Source of the DNA: Tridacna crocea
Taxonomy: Eukaryota > Mollusca > Bivalvia > Cardiida > Cardiidae
Direction of reading: 5' to 3'
Assembly (NCBI GenBank): GCA_943736015.1
Contig: OX031063.1
Location: 8,289,001-8,353,000, forward strand
DNA length: 64,000 nt
Below the pieces are notes generated by a model, which saw only the letters and a program-made list of their open reading frames with translations, was not told where the DNA came from and did no database searches. Made by a program: the position numbers and the translations under genes. Positions within the stretch are counted from its first letter, which is position 1. Each line of letters begins with the position of its first letter. Of this stretch, positions 31,990 through 37,659 are shown in pieces.

Positions 31990-32169
31990 ATCAATTTGAG
32001 GAATTTTACTTACAACTTCGATTTTTTGTCGAAATCTTTTCCAGGCGTCTTTCACCGCCACGTTTCGTAAAGCACCATTACTCTCTAGTTTATCTTCAAC
32101 CGTAACGGTGACTACCTCTATCACTGTCTTTCTAACCATTCTATTTATGGAACTATCATTTATATTCAT
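13208..32169 (-). CDS. SPATA18: Mitochondria-eating protein-like gene (MIEAP/SPATA18 family), 11 coding exons
   Basis: Joined minus-strand exons: 32014-32169, 29548-29655, 28684-28775, 25390-25575, 21035-21130, 19183-19350, 18442-18510, 17934-18123, 16865-16957, 15242-15382 and 13208-13522. They total 1614 nt, or 537 residues plus stop, close to the vertebrate family length as I recall it. Intron phases run 0,0,2,2,2,2,2,0,0,0 with no conflict. Residues ~119-275 look like a coiled coil rich in E, K and Q. The rest is a MIEAP-type C-terminal region: NPYPPTKIADKYIELF (~309-324), EECYMVCE-like exon 9, a CIEVCWPAV helix, and the diagnostic ending DFIVWPPLLSYRGGQVLRKG (~513-532). In vertebrates MIEAP acts at mitochondria in quality control; that role here is inferred by homology. 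The 5' end is uncertain because exon 1 opens in a (GAT)n tract. Confidence 0.85.
13925..14110. repeat. Inverted-repeat element, family D-like
   Basis: Central 'ttctgattggtgaaaccatt / ggtttattcagtcagaa' hairpin with 'attctta' ends. Diverged relative of 2222-2413; lies in the intron between exons 11 and 10. Confidence 0.5.
14128..14310 (+). repeat. TTAA palindromic MITE (subfamily A), decayed
   Basis: Left-end block 'agaccaaactgaaagcatttgcag', then a mutated hairpin around 14240-14285. Confidence 0.5.
14311..14857. other. Intronic, nothing recognised
   Basis: AT-rich intron sequence with poly-T and 'catggagttatg' stretches. No exon is needed here for the frame. Confidence 0.5.
14858..15043 (+). 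repeat. TTAA palindromic MITE (subfamily A)
   Basis: TTAACCCTTTACCAAAC start. Perfect hairpin GTGGGAAAAGGAGAAAATGC and reverse complement around GGTTACC; right end 'gggaaagggtgaa'. Confidence 0.8.
15083..15222. repeat. Family G palindromic MITE, half copy
   Basis: 'gccggtgttatgtggaaaaatgac' terminus, then alternating TACGTAGAG and ATGACC blocks. The second terminus is missing; the copy stops about 20 bases short of the exon 10 donor. Confidence 0.6.
15242..15382 (-). CDS. SPATA18: MIEAP-like gene, exon 10
   Basis: Acceptor ..ttaaagtag, donor AGT|gtaagt. 141 nt, phase 0 to 0: VKVRSYIDAEKILFRFQPKT .. LKALMNIRRNLCKQ. A half copy of the family G palindromic MITE lies about 20 bases past the donor. 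Confidence 0.8.
15390..16589. other. Intronic, nothing coding
   Basis: No exon or known repeat. A small inverted repeat lies at 15676-15757 (CCCGTTTCTCCTCGCGTAAAAC versus GTTTTACACGAGAACGGG). Confidence 0.5.
16590..16738. repeat. Inverted-repeat element, family D-like
   Basis: Arms 'aacacaactcctaattggc' and 'gccaatcaagagttgtgtt' with 'tctccaagat'/'attctggaga' flanks. Confidence 0.6.
16739..16803. repeat. Family E hairpin core
   Basis: 'gtagattaaatatcagactgc' and 'gcagtctgatcttgattta' arms. Lies 62 bases past the exon 9 donor in the intron. Confidence 0.5.
16865..16957 (-). CDS. SPATA18: MIEAP-like gene, exon 9
   Basis: Acceptor ..tttaaatatgag, donor AAA|gtaagt. 93 nt, phase 0 to 0: ECYMVCETISSQHLEALTAH plus 11 residues. 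Confidence 0.75.
17025..17095. repeat. Family E hairpin core
   Basis: 'tgtagatcaaagaccaggctgc' and 'ggtctgatcttgaacc' arms. It is preceded by an A-box-like 'tagctcaactgggagcg'. Confidence 0.4.
17100..17933. other. Intronic, nothing recognised
   Basis: Intron between exons 9 and 8; no repeat family recognised. Confidence 0.4.
17934..18123 (-). CDS. SPATA18: MIEAP-like gene, exon 8
   Basis: Acceptor ..gtttcttacag, donor AAG|gtacga. 190 nt, phase 2 in and 0 out. Contains NPYPPTKIADKYIELFKVER, matching the conserved start of the MIEAP C-terminal region. Confidence 0.85.
18442..18510 (-). CDS. SPATA18: MIEAP-like gene, exon 7 (short)
   Basis: Too short for simple ORF finding. The acceptor has a strong pyrimidine tract (..tttgtttttgtcag) and the donor is AAAGA|gtaagc. 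69 nt, phase 2 to 2, reading VHDIYVRIILSNQITGN..AAK with no stop. It is included because it keeps the frame between exons 6 and 8; skipping it also keeps the frame, so it may be alternative. Confidence 0.65.
18772..18900. mobile_element. Palindromic MITE, family O
   Basis: Near-perfect arms of about 60 bp, starting GTTGTACGGTCAGGTGGCAG and ending in its complement. The turn is at 'cgctctcggggcg'. Single copy in the window. Confidence 0.75.
19183..19350 (-). CDS. SPATA18: MIEAP-like gene, exon 6 (coiled coil)
   Basis: Acceptor ..cgtttaaaag, donor AGAG|gtatga. 168 nt, phase 2 to 2. Continues the coiled coil: LTAAIDTLEKKHNNMKEQ .. VELKKAKEELSDIKQR. Confidence 0.8.
19580..20012. mobile_element. 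Family F fold-back element
   Basis: Full arm plus hairpin: 'cactggtaccaccagtg', 'accgattttcacgttcttg', TGACGTCA, 'gcgggaggggta', then the CACTCGTGGC/GCACCACTCGTG hairpin between 'ggtaatattttca' blocks. Confidence 0.75.
20420..20638 (-). repeat. tRNA-derived SINE, best-preserved copy
   Basis: Reverse strand: GTGGCTCAGTGGTAAAGTGC (A-box), CAGGTTCGAGCCTCG (B-box), then 'gtgtccttgggcaagacac', 'ctagtactggtgaaaccc' and the tail 'gcggcgtaaacaccattc'. Defines the family seen at 0.8, 9.5, 29.7 and 41.8 kb. Confidence 0.75.
20699..20939. mobile_element. Family G MITE of alternating palindromes, full length
   Basis: Termini CCGGTGTAACGCAGAAAAAT and reverse complement. The whole 241 bp is one large palindrome made of smaller ones: ATGACCCGGGTCAT, ATGACCCATGGGTCAT and TCGACGTAGA alternate. 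No coding capacity. Confidence 0.85.
21035..21130 (-). CDS. SPATA18: MIEAP-like gene, exon 5 (coiled coil)
   Basis: Acceptor ..acccttgcag, donor CCA|gtgagt. 96 nt, phase 2 to 2. ELEQSKSKIENIESKMKDTE and the rest are heptad-like and charged, a probable coiled coil. Confidence 0.8.
21335..21565. mobile_element. Family J hairpin MITE
   Basis: Termini 'aaatgggcattcggg' and 'ccgaatgcgccttttc'. Two internal hairpins use the GTCGTCTCGGATCAGCCTGC / GCAGGCTGATCCGAGACGAC motif. Widespread hairpin type in bivalve DNA as I recall it. Confidence 0.75.
21600..22558. other. Intronic, nothing recognised
   Basis: Long intron 4 sequence, AT-rich; no exon required and no repeat family recognised. Confidence 0.5.
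22564..22790 (+). repeat. TTAA palindromic MITE (subfamily A), intact hairpin
   Basis: AACCCTTTCCCAAACGAC start; centre GAAAATGCTGGTTACCAGCATTTTC; end 'gtttgggaaaggcttaa'. Nearly identical to 37.8 and 49.8 kb. Confidence 0.85.
22803..22986 (-). repeat. TTAA palindromic MITE (subfamily A)
   Basis: Inverted relative to the copy 13 bases upstream. Left-end block at right ('ttgtcgtttggttcag'). Confidence 0.75.
23072..23320. mobile_element. Family J hairpin MITE
   Basis: Termini 'acgcaaaaaggggcattcgg' and 'cagaatgcctcttttctg'; two GTCGTCT..AGCCTGC hairpins separated by about 70 bases. Confidence 0.75.
23470..23719. mobile_element. Family G MITE of alternating palindromes
   Basis: Termini CCGGTGTATTGCAGAGAAAT and reverse complement; interior of TCTACGTAGA alternating with ATGACCCGGGTCAT. 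Some units have decayed (ATAACC, ATGAGCC). Confidence 0.85.
24095..24445 (+). mobile_element. Fold-back element, family H
   Basis: About 180 bp of body ('gaaatcctggaatttcccag', CACTAGTGACGTTATCAAC, 'ttttttcgactacatttttt') is followed by a long hairpin with arms 'aatcaactggttgtttttga'. The hairpin turns around 'gctcgtgctgcgcactcg'. A second copy in opposite orientation is at 34.55 kb. Confidence 0.75.
24802..24897. repeat. Short palindromic element, family P
   Basis: Arms 'tggtatcatagcacccctct' and 'agagggattgtatgatacca' with inner 'tatatagatataataa' complementarity. Confidence 0.65.
25390..25575 (-). CDS. SPATA18: MIEAP-like gene, exon 4
   Basis: Acceptor ..ttgctttcag, donor CAG|gtatag. 186 nt, phase 2 to 2: DLKKSLDEISKFEDFLRIVK.., a Pro/Ser-rich insert (SSNDPPPVSSPATF), then a second helix ending DKYRRIV. 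Confidence 0.8.
25705..25930 (+). repeat. TTAA palindromic MITE (subfamily A), decayed
   Basis: Recognisable left block 'tttgcagatgacaaact', hairpin around TAGTTACCAG with a deletion in the second arm, right block 'caggttgttaaaagtgggga'. Confidence 0.65.
25917..26170. mobile_element. Family J hairpin MITE
   Basis: Begins 'caacacgcgaagaggtgcat' and ends 'cgtgtgttg'. The first hairpin (GGATTAGCCTGCGCAGTCCG and complement) is perfect, the second decayed. Confidence 0.8.
26185..26305. repeat. Family B hairpin element, fragment
   Basis: 'aatgcatcttcaaaaacg', then 'aggtcagcctatgtaatctgcgcaggctgacct' and 'catgtcaaaggacaattctacc'. Confidence 0.6.
26347..26955. mobile_element. TIR element with TACAGTAAAACYCCTC ends
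   Basis: Left end 'acagtaaaactcctctg' and right end 'ggagaggttttactgta' are inverted repeats. Inside are 'gtggggtggtc' and 'ggggtggtcggg'. A subfamily A MITE (26639-26821) is inserted in it. Confidence 0.6.
26639..26821 (+). repeat. TTAA palindromic MITE (subfamily A), internal deletion
   Basis: Both TTAA ends are present (TTAACTCTTTACCAAAC and GGGAAAGGGTTAA). The left hairpin arm is deleted. Nested in the TACAGTAAAAC element. Confidence 0.75.
27038..27266 (+). repeat. TTAA palindromic MITE (subfamily K)
   Basis: TTAACCCTTTACTCCATAG start and 'gtattgggttaa' end. The hairpin arms are GGCAAAAGGTGAAATTGCTC instead of the subfamily A arms. Inverted relative to the next copy. Confidence 0.8.
27335..27353. 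repeat. Poly-C tract
   Basis: Run of C inside the spacer between two inverted K MITEs. Confidence 0.7.
27754..27982 (-). repeat. TTAA palindromic MITE (subfamily K)
   Basis: Mirror orientation to 27038-27266, about 490 bases apart. Hairpin GCAAAAGGTGAAATTACTCG with complement. Confidence 0.8.
28190..28645. mobile_element. Family F fold-back element
   Basis: Same block order as 19580-20012, including ATGACGTCAT, 'gcgggaggggta' and the ACTCATGCCTGCGTCACTCG hairpin. It ends 39 bases from exon 3. Confidence 0.75.
28684..28775 (-). CDS. SPATA18: MIEAP-like gene, exon 3
   Basis: Acceptor ..atttctttcag; donor AAA|gtattg is weaker than the others. 92 nt, phase 0 in and 2 out, acidic/basic FQNPEEMVDENEF..LELAK. 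A family F fold-back element follows within 40 bases in the intron. Confidence 0.7.
28852..28932 (+). repeat. Family B hairpin element, fragment
   Basis: 'gactgtgaaaagggagcata' and 'tgcatttgcaaaaagtat'; cut off by the next MITE. Confidence 0.5.
28936..29135 (-). repeat. TTAA palindromic MITE (subfamily A)
   Basis: Hairpin GAAAATGCTGGTTACCAGCATTTTC; left-end block at right, ending 'ggtaaagagttaa'. Confidence 0.8.
29225..29530. mobile_element. Fold-back element, family I
   Basis: Long hairpin: 'cttctttctaccgtggtata', 'tgagttatgaggcgcaatga', turn 'cgggctatcgccctcg', then reverse complements. Preceded by 'gtaatcttcatccgcgtttt'. Other copies at 34.5-35.1 and 54.1-54.3 kb. Confidence 0.75.
29548..29655 (-). 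CDS. SPATA18: MIEAP-like gene, exon 2
   Basis: Acceptor ..gtaaactag, donor GCT|gtaagt. 36 codons, phase 0 to 0: KSWQEAEDVLQELTDSL..INKLKTA. A hairpin element (family I) ends 18-20 bases past the donor. Confidence 0.75.
29705..30695 (-). repeat. SINE split by a later insertion
   Basis: SINE tail 'tttgaatggtgtttggggcc..ttatttcggtcat' at 29715-29775. The rest resumes at about 30525 ('catcacagtgacaact.. ctgtactaggctggg..gtgaggcttgaacg'). The pieces match 20420-20638; about 740 bp of foreign DNA sits between them. Confidence 0.65.
29778..30520. mobile_element. TIR element with internal tandem array (family R)
   Basis: Ends AGGCCGTCGGAAG and CTTCCGACGGGCCT are inverted. Beside them lie CCGGCC-rich subterminal blocks. 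The interior is about 5-6 tandem copies of a 100-110 bp unit ('aaatgcgccagaatgcaccag', 'agcgtcttatttttcaaa', 'gggggagcatgcccccg', 'agcatggcttaaatgcgtaa'). A short flanking repeat around ACATT may be the target duplication. Not recognised as a known family. Confidence 0.65.
30962..31187 (-). repeat. TTAA palindromic MITE (subfamily A)
   Basis: TTAACTCATAACCACACAAT start; hairpin GAAAATGCTGGTAACC in reverse orientation of the centre; first arm partly decayed. Confidence 0.75.
31439..31668 (-). repeat. TTAA palindromic MITE (subfamily A)
   Basis: 'ttaatccattaccacacaat' start, perfect hairpin, end 'ggtaatgggttaa'. Direct neighbour of the previous copy, same orientation. Confidence 0.85.
31936..31988. 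repeat. (GA)n microsatellite
   Basis: About 26 GA units, 26 bases from the exon 1 donor of the MIEAP-like gene. Confidence 0.95.
32014..32169 (-). CDS. SPATA18: MIEAP-like gene, exon 1 (start exon)
   Basis: Encodes 52 residues from MNINDSS to KRFRQKIEV, ending at a strong donor (GTT|gtaagt, phase 0). The chosen ATG is the first after the ATG/ATC simple repeat. An inner Met 10 codons later, or an upstream Met inside the repeat, are alternatives. Confidence 0.65.
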
Positions 32170-32245
32170 GATGATGATGATAATGATGATGATGATGTTA
32201 ACTGTTTTCATCATGATTCCAATCCTCATCATCATCATCATCATC
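32163..32245. repeat. (ATG/ATC)n trinucleotide tract at the gene's 5' end
   Basis: GAT/ATG repeats on both sides of a short unique stretch. They overlap the presumed start codon region of the MIEAP-like gene and add in-frame Met/Ile codons upstream. Confidence 0.85.
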
Positions 32246-33045
32246 TAAAGAAATTATAATCGTAAAGTTAAAAACGAAACATTGCGATATTCACAGAAAA
32301 GTACCAGCAGTAGACAAATATAAGCCTGCTTAATGCAAGCATTACATTGAAAGCATCTTTTATTACGTATTCTAAGTTCTTTGTTGAGGCCTATCCCACT
32401 AAATTGCTTAGAGTAGTTCAATTTAGCATTTTAATATATCGACTTTTTCTTTATATTTATCCTTGTATACCATTTCCTTTGATCGCTTTCCCATACTATA
32501 GGCATATATCTTCAAAATGAGATATACGATATAAACACGATTAAGCAATTAATTTCTTTTAAATGAAAAGTAGTAAAAGTTTCAGACTTGTACGCTAAAA
32601 TAATAGGTGAATTACTCAAATTTGAAAAGAGAAAAAAACTATTTGTCAGGAAAATAGAATATAATTATAATACAGTAATATACATGTATGTCAGTTTCTG
32701 ATATGTGCACAAACACATGCTTGAGTTAAAAGAAGAGCTTAAAAATATTTAAAAAAGCCACAAATTAATCACTTTAAAAGAGACAAAAGAATACCTTTGG
32801 TTGTGTGTAAATGATTTCTTTACTTGTTATACGAAATCAAACATTATTCCTTTGTATTCACGGTTCTACACATTCTGTTTTTTTTTTTTTTTTTCCAAAT
32901 GCAATATGAATGTACGTTAAAGAAAAAAAATCATTGTCTGAATTTTACCTTAATCCTTATACTACCAAATAACTAGAATGAAATTTTAAATTCGATATTG
33001 AACCCCGAGATATTTCTTTTTTAAAGGTATGTTTTTAGGAATAAT
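32246..33045. other. 5' flank of the MIEAP-like gene, no motif certain
   Basis: Very AT-rich sequence with poly-T at 32878-32895. A promoter is expected near here, but I cannot point to a TATA box or initiator with confidence. Confidence 0.35.
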
Positions 33046-33049
33046 ATCC

Positions 33050-33162
33050 CCTTAGCGGACAGTGTAGTTTCAAGATCAGACTGCACGTTCTGTGCATTCT
33101 GATATTGATCTACGCTGTCCGCAAGAGATCAGTGAATCGGGCTTAGCAGCCTAGGGGTTAAA
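33050..33162 (-). repeat. Family E hairpin MITE
   Basis: 'cagtgtagtttcaagatcag..actgcacgttctgtgc..tattgatctacgctg' hairpin, then 'gcagcctaggggttaa' as the terminal block. Confidence 0.6.
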
Positions 33163-33164
33163 CC

Positions 33165-33394
33165 TTAACTCTTTCCCAAACAATCCCCTTTTTTTACGGA
33201 TCAGGAATAGAAGCCTTTTTGAAAACATTGTGGGAAAAGGAGAAAATGCTGGTAACCAGCATTTTCTCCTTTTCCCACAATGTTTTCTACCCTATCATAT
33301 AGAAAAATCATACTTTTAGGAACTGTTAATTTGTCATCTGCAAAATGCTTTTAATTTGGTCTGGTCCAAAATTTGCTGTTTGGGAAAGGGTTAA
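33165..33394 (-). repeat. TTAA palindromic MITE (subfamily A)
   Basis: TTAACTCTTTCCCAAAC start, perfect hairpin, end 'gggaaagggttaa'. Confidence 0.85.
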
Positions 33395-33699
33395 TCTGCT
33401 TAAACAACATAAATGGACAACTTCACTCAAAAGTAAAGTTCAAAACATTGCAATTTCAAAGCTAGCACTTTGCCGTAAAATGTCTTCTCATCGGATTGGA
33501 TCGGTTCAGCAGCGCATTCTGATCTTTGAGTTACACTTTGGCAGTGTTCAAGTCTAACAGAGAATTGTTATCGCGTTCAACACTACCCTTTTCTACTATC
33601 CTACGATTTCGCTTATTCTTTACTATTTACGCTCTGTTAGCTCAGAACAATGGATTAATCTTTGATCTTTTAGTTTAAGAAAAACCTATGAAATCAAAG

Positions 33700-33925
33700 G
33701 AAAATCTCTGTCACTCTCTATATATACTTAATAGATCTATCGGCCTCGCATTCCTGGTCTTGTAAACTCGTTTTTTTTTCTATCTTTCTGTCTCTCTGTC
33801 TATTTGGGCGTGTTACTCTCTATATATTCCAAATAGATCTATCGTCCTCGCATTCCTGGTCTTGTAAACTTTTTTTTTTGTCTATCTTTCTGTCCGTCTG
33901 TCTTTTTGAGCGTGTCACTCTCGCT
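33700..33925. repeat. Direct duplication of ~125 bp
   Basis: 'tagatctatcg(g/t)cctcgcattcctggtcttgtaaact', poly-T and 'tatctttctgtc' occur twice in tandem. Confidence 0.75.
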
Positions 33926-33984
33926 CTGTTTGTCAATCTGTGCACAGGTATGTCTGGATATTGGTATTTTCCTACAATGTTTCG

Positions 33985-34410
33985 GAGAGTCTTCATTGGC
34001 TTTACCACACATAACACTCGAATAGAGTCTTCATTGGCTTTACCACACATAACTCTCGGATAGAGTCTTCATAAGCTTTACCACACATAACTCTCGGATA
34101 GAGTCTTCATTAGCTTTACCACACATAACACTCGGATAGAATCTTCATTAGCTTTACCACACATAACTCTCGGATAGAGTCTTCATTAGCTTTACCACAC
34201 ATAACACTCGGATAGAGTCTTCATTAGCTTTACCACACATAACTCTCGGATAGAGTCTTCATTAGCTTTACCACACATAACTCTCTGATAGAGTCTTCAT
34301 TAACTTTACCACACATAACACTCGGATAGAGTCTTCATTAACTTTACCACACATAACTTTCGGATAGAGTCTTCATTAGCTTTACTATACATAACTCTCG
34401 GATATATGGT
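33985..34410. repeat. 38-bp minisatellite, about 11 copies
   Basis: Unit TCTTCATTAGCTTTACCACA + CATAACTCTCGGATAGAG. Copies vary mainly between ACTCTC and ACACTC. Confidence 0.9.
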
Positions 34411-34479
34411 GGGGGAAATATTTTTATCCAGATAAAGTACAAGAGCCCCGTAGCTCGAGTGATAATCTTCAGAGCTTGA

Positions 34480-35115
34480 AAACTACGTCATTCTATATAG
34501 AGTGACGCCATTCTGTATAAAGTAATTAAGTTATACAATAGGGGATAATCAACTGGTTGTTTTTGATATGAAAAATATCTCACCAGGATGCGTTGTTAGG
34601 CGTTGAAAAAACGAGTGCGCAGCACGAGTTTTTTTTAACGCCTTACGACGCGTCGGAGTTGATTATTATATTTATTATATACCTTATTAACATCATTATT
34701 TGTAATTTTGCGTTTGAAAGTCGAAAAAAATGTAGTCGAAAAAAAAAAAGTAGTTCCCAAATTACGACAGGAAGTGAGAGTGAAAGTTGATAACGTCACT
34801 AGTGATGATATCAAAATTTGTTACACTGGGAAATTCCAGGATTTCACTGCTGGGTATATAATAAATGGAATATAATCTGCATCCGCGTTTTTACCCAAGT
34901 ATGAACTTGTTTTCCTTTCATTAAAGAGATGGTCATGTTGGTCATGTTAGAAATGAAAAAGTCTTCTTCCTGTCGTGTTTTATCGTTCAATAAATCAAGT
35001 TTTGAGTTATGAGGCACAATGAATAAACCAGTCGGGCTATCATGGATTATTTACTGTGTCTCATAACTAACAACCGTAGATTATTAAACGATAAACCACG
35101 ATAGAAAGAAGATCA
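34480..35115. mobile_element. Family I fold-back element interrupted by family H
   Basis: 'agtgacgccattctgtataa' and 'ctgcatccgcgtttttaccc' match family I on each side of a 34545-34862 insertion. The hairpin 'cttcctgtcgtgttttatcg .. tgagttatgaggcacaatga' follows. Confidence 0.65.
34545..34862 (-). mobile_element. Fold-back element, family H (inserted copy)
   Basis: Reverse of 24095-24445: the hairpin 'gataatcaactggttgtttt' comes first, then 'aagtcgaaaaaaatgtagtc', 'gataacgtcactagtgatg' and 'ctgggaaattccaggattt'. Flanks read ..acaATA and ..taTATAATAA, suggesting a short TA-rich target. Confidence 0.7.
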
Positions 35116-35119
35116 TTTG

Positions 35120-36095
35120 TTAATTAGAGAGATGCATTAAAATGCTCTTTGTTAAAACAAAGCTGATATGGTTTTGAAGGTGGTCGGTTTGAATCCAAAT
35201 GATGAAAGATATCGGGCTTTTTTTTATCAGCTTGTGGTTGATATGGGGAAATATTTGCTGTAAAAGGGAAAGGTATTTGTCAACGAATGTCACTTTTAAA
35301 ACTCAACTAAGTGATCTCAAGTCAATTAACCGGATAACCGATATTTAAAAAAAAAGTAGTTCCAGGTTTTCGGCAGGAGTAACACATTCACTGTGACGGG
35401 GAAATAATCCCCCCCCCCTCCCTCCAGCTTAAATTGCTACGTTTCTTTTCCAATAAAATTTCTAAAAATAGACACATGAAATATAGTCAGGCATAAGTTA
35501 AGCATCACCAGAGCCAATTGAGTCATCATTTGTCTTAATGGATAACCTTTATTTGGTATATTTTAAAGCTATGCACGGACCCACTAGACAAGTAACAGGC
35601 TGATTTATGAGCCAAATGATAGGATGGCTACGAGATAACTTTCCGAAGCCCAGAAAGCCAGAAGGTGGGCATGAGTAATGCTGGTGTAAGCACATAGGCT
35701 ATTGCTGGTCAGTTTTTGTGATGTTAAACTTATCTCTGACTGTATATGATAGAATGTTTTTGTCGTATTTTTGCATATTCGTTTCCCAACTACATATCGA
35801 CCTTTTTTCTCTAAATGATTTTTTCTCCATCATTTACTAGATCTGTCAACTTTCTTCAAAGCCGTCTCTGCCAGTGAACCTGTATAAGTTGGCTTTTGAC
35901 CTAAATCTTAACATAAGTCAGGGTAAAATAAACAGCAATCTGTGATTGGACAAAAATGTTGAGATGTTTGTTCTGCGAGCCTCTCTTGGCCACAAAAGAG
36001 TTTCAGCCATTTTTTTCCGGGACCTTTTTCCTCTACTTTTTCATGTAAGATTTTTTTTTTTATTAAAATCTAGTTTTATGTACAAACAACAAATT
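35120..36095. other. No gene seen
   Basis: Spacer. A short fragment at 35352-35396 (aaaaagtagttccagg..ggcaggagt) resembles family H. Poly-C at 35407. Confidence 0.45.
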
Positions 36096-36099
36096 TGAA

Positions 36100-36295
36100 G
36101 GCATGTTCAAATCGAAAACATTTGCTGATGACCACTCAAAATATGTGATTTATCCTTGAATGACGAGGAAACATTTAGAGAAAGGATAAAATTAAAGTTG
36201 CCGGCATTTTCTTCTTTTCTCCCATTTTTTTCCACGTGTCTTTTTTCCCAAATGTCGAGAAAACTCGAGATTTTAAAGGTAAAGGATTAAAGGTT
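36100..36295 (+). repeat. TTAA palindromic MITE (subfamily A), decayed
   Basis: 'cgaaaacatttgctgatgac' left block and a mutated hairpin at 36175-36225. Confidence 0.5.
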
Positions 36296-36436
36296 CTCTA
36301 AGCCAGCCGAAACCCGCCACAAAATCTTGAGCTAGACTCTATCACTGATATCATTATCAAAATTGTTATCAGCTGATACGAGATGCTGTCAATGTATAAA
36401 GATACAGTAAACTGTACGGAGACTTACACCGTAACC

Positions 36437-36667
36437 TTAACCTTTTCACCAAACAACCCTTTTTTAACTCTATCCAAATTGAAAGCACTCGCAATCATTA
36501 ATTTTATTGTGGCTAAAATGATACAATTTTTCTTTTATTGGGTAGAAAATTTTGTGGGAAAAGAAGAAAATGCTGGTTACCAGCATTTTCTCCTTTTCCC
36601 ACAAAGTTTTCAAAAGGCTTCCTCCTCAGGGAACGTTAAAAGTCGTCATAGTGTGGTAATGGGTTAA
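36437..36667 (+). repeat. TTAA palindromic MITE (subfamily A)
   Basis: TTAACCTTTTCACCAAAC start; hairpin intact except AAGAAGAAAATGC; end 'ggtaatgggttaa'. Confidence 0.8.
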
Positions 36668-36914
36668 ACTTCAATTATCTCCGACCATAACATTTTAGAT
36701 TTGCTCAATCCCAAACATTTGCAGAAAACAAATTAAATACGGATCTTTATGTTTTTTTTTTTTTAACACGAATGGTCTTTGAAAGAAAAGAGAAGCATTA
36801 TGGGAAAAGGATAAAATGCTGAATACTAGCTTTTTCTCCTTTTCTTATAATGCTTTCAAAAAGGCTTCTTTTCCTGGCCGTTATATCACAGGGGCTGGGT
36901 TGGTAAAGGGTTAA
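36664..36914 (+). repeat. TTAA palindromic MITE (subfamily A), tandem to previous
   Basis: Starts at the TTAA that ends the previous copy. Hairpin mutated (GATAAAATGCTGAATACTAG); end 'ggtaaagggttaa'. Confidence 0.65.
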
Positions 36915-37114
36915 AGTGCATTAGGGGTACATACATATCAGGGTACTTAAGTAAGATTTTGTGTTATATCAGAGCAGGAGAGATGTGATTTTTGTTTTCG
37001 TTGGACTAATCCAAATATTCAAAATGGGAATTTGTATAAAAGATCTGATACTGGTGTTCGTGTGTTTGACTCTTGGTACGTACATCTGCCCAGTTTTCAA
37101 TTGAATTATAAAAT

Positions 37115-37290
37115 TTTACTCTTTACAAAACGACGAAATAATTTTAGACTGGTGTAATTGTTCAAACTAAGAGCAATTCCTGATAACGTTCACAACATTC
37201 GTTTTCCCAAATGGTGAAATTAACCTGTGAAAATGTGGAAATCATTGTCGGGGAAAAAGGAGAAATTTAAACCACGATTTTGTTTTTCTT
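37115..37290 (+). repeat. TTAA palindromic MITE, decayed
   Basis: 'tttactctttacaaaacgac' start; only one hairpin arm (GGGGAAAAAGGAGAAATTTA) remains. Confidence 0.5.
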
Positions 37291-37330
37291 TATCCAGCCA
37301 TGCTTTTATTACCTTCGTCTCTCGGTAGCG

Positions 37331-37558
37331 TTAACCCTTTCACAAACGACAAATCTTGGACCCTTCCAAACCGAAAGAGTTTGCAGACGACAATTTTTGA
37401 TTTGGAAAAAATGGCAGAAAGTTCTCAAAAAGGGTAGAAAACACAGTGGGAAAAGGAGAAATTGCTCGTTACGAGCAATTTCTCCTTTTCCCTCAGTGTT
37501 TTCAAAAGACTTTTACTGCAGACACGTAAAAACCAGGGCTTGTTTGGGAAAGGGTTAA
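37331..37558 (+). repeat. TTAA palindromic MITE (subfamily L)
   Basis: TTAACCCTTTCACAAACGAC start; hairpin centre GAAATTGCTCGTTACGAGCAATTTC; end 'gtttgggaaagggttaa'. Confidence 0.85.
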
Positions 37559-37659
37559 TTAAAAGTGGGTATTGTGTGAAAAAAAAGTGACCGCACTTGT
37601 GCAAGGATGATATCGTAGGCATCTCATATATCAGGAGTTTGGGGTTCGACTCAGGTCAT

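Noticed and set aside
31903-32244. Met/Ile-rich N-terminal extension of MIEAP exon 1
   Set aside because: The extension reads through a trinucleotide repeat. Only the part from MNINDSS or the next Met is kept, and the exon ends at the gtaagt donor at 32013.
33985-34410. CRISPR-like regular repeats
   Set aside because: Units are directly adjacent with no unique spacers; a minisatellite in a eukaryotic genome.
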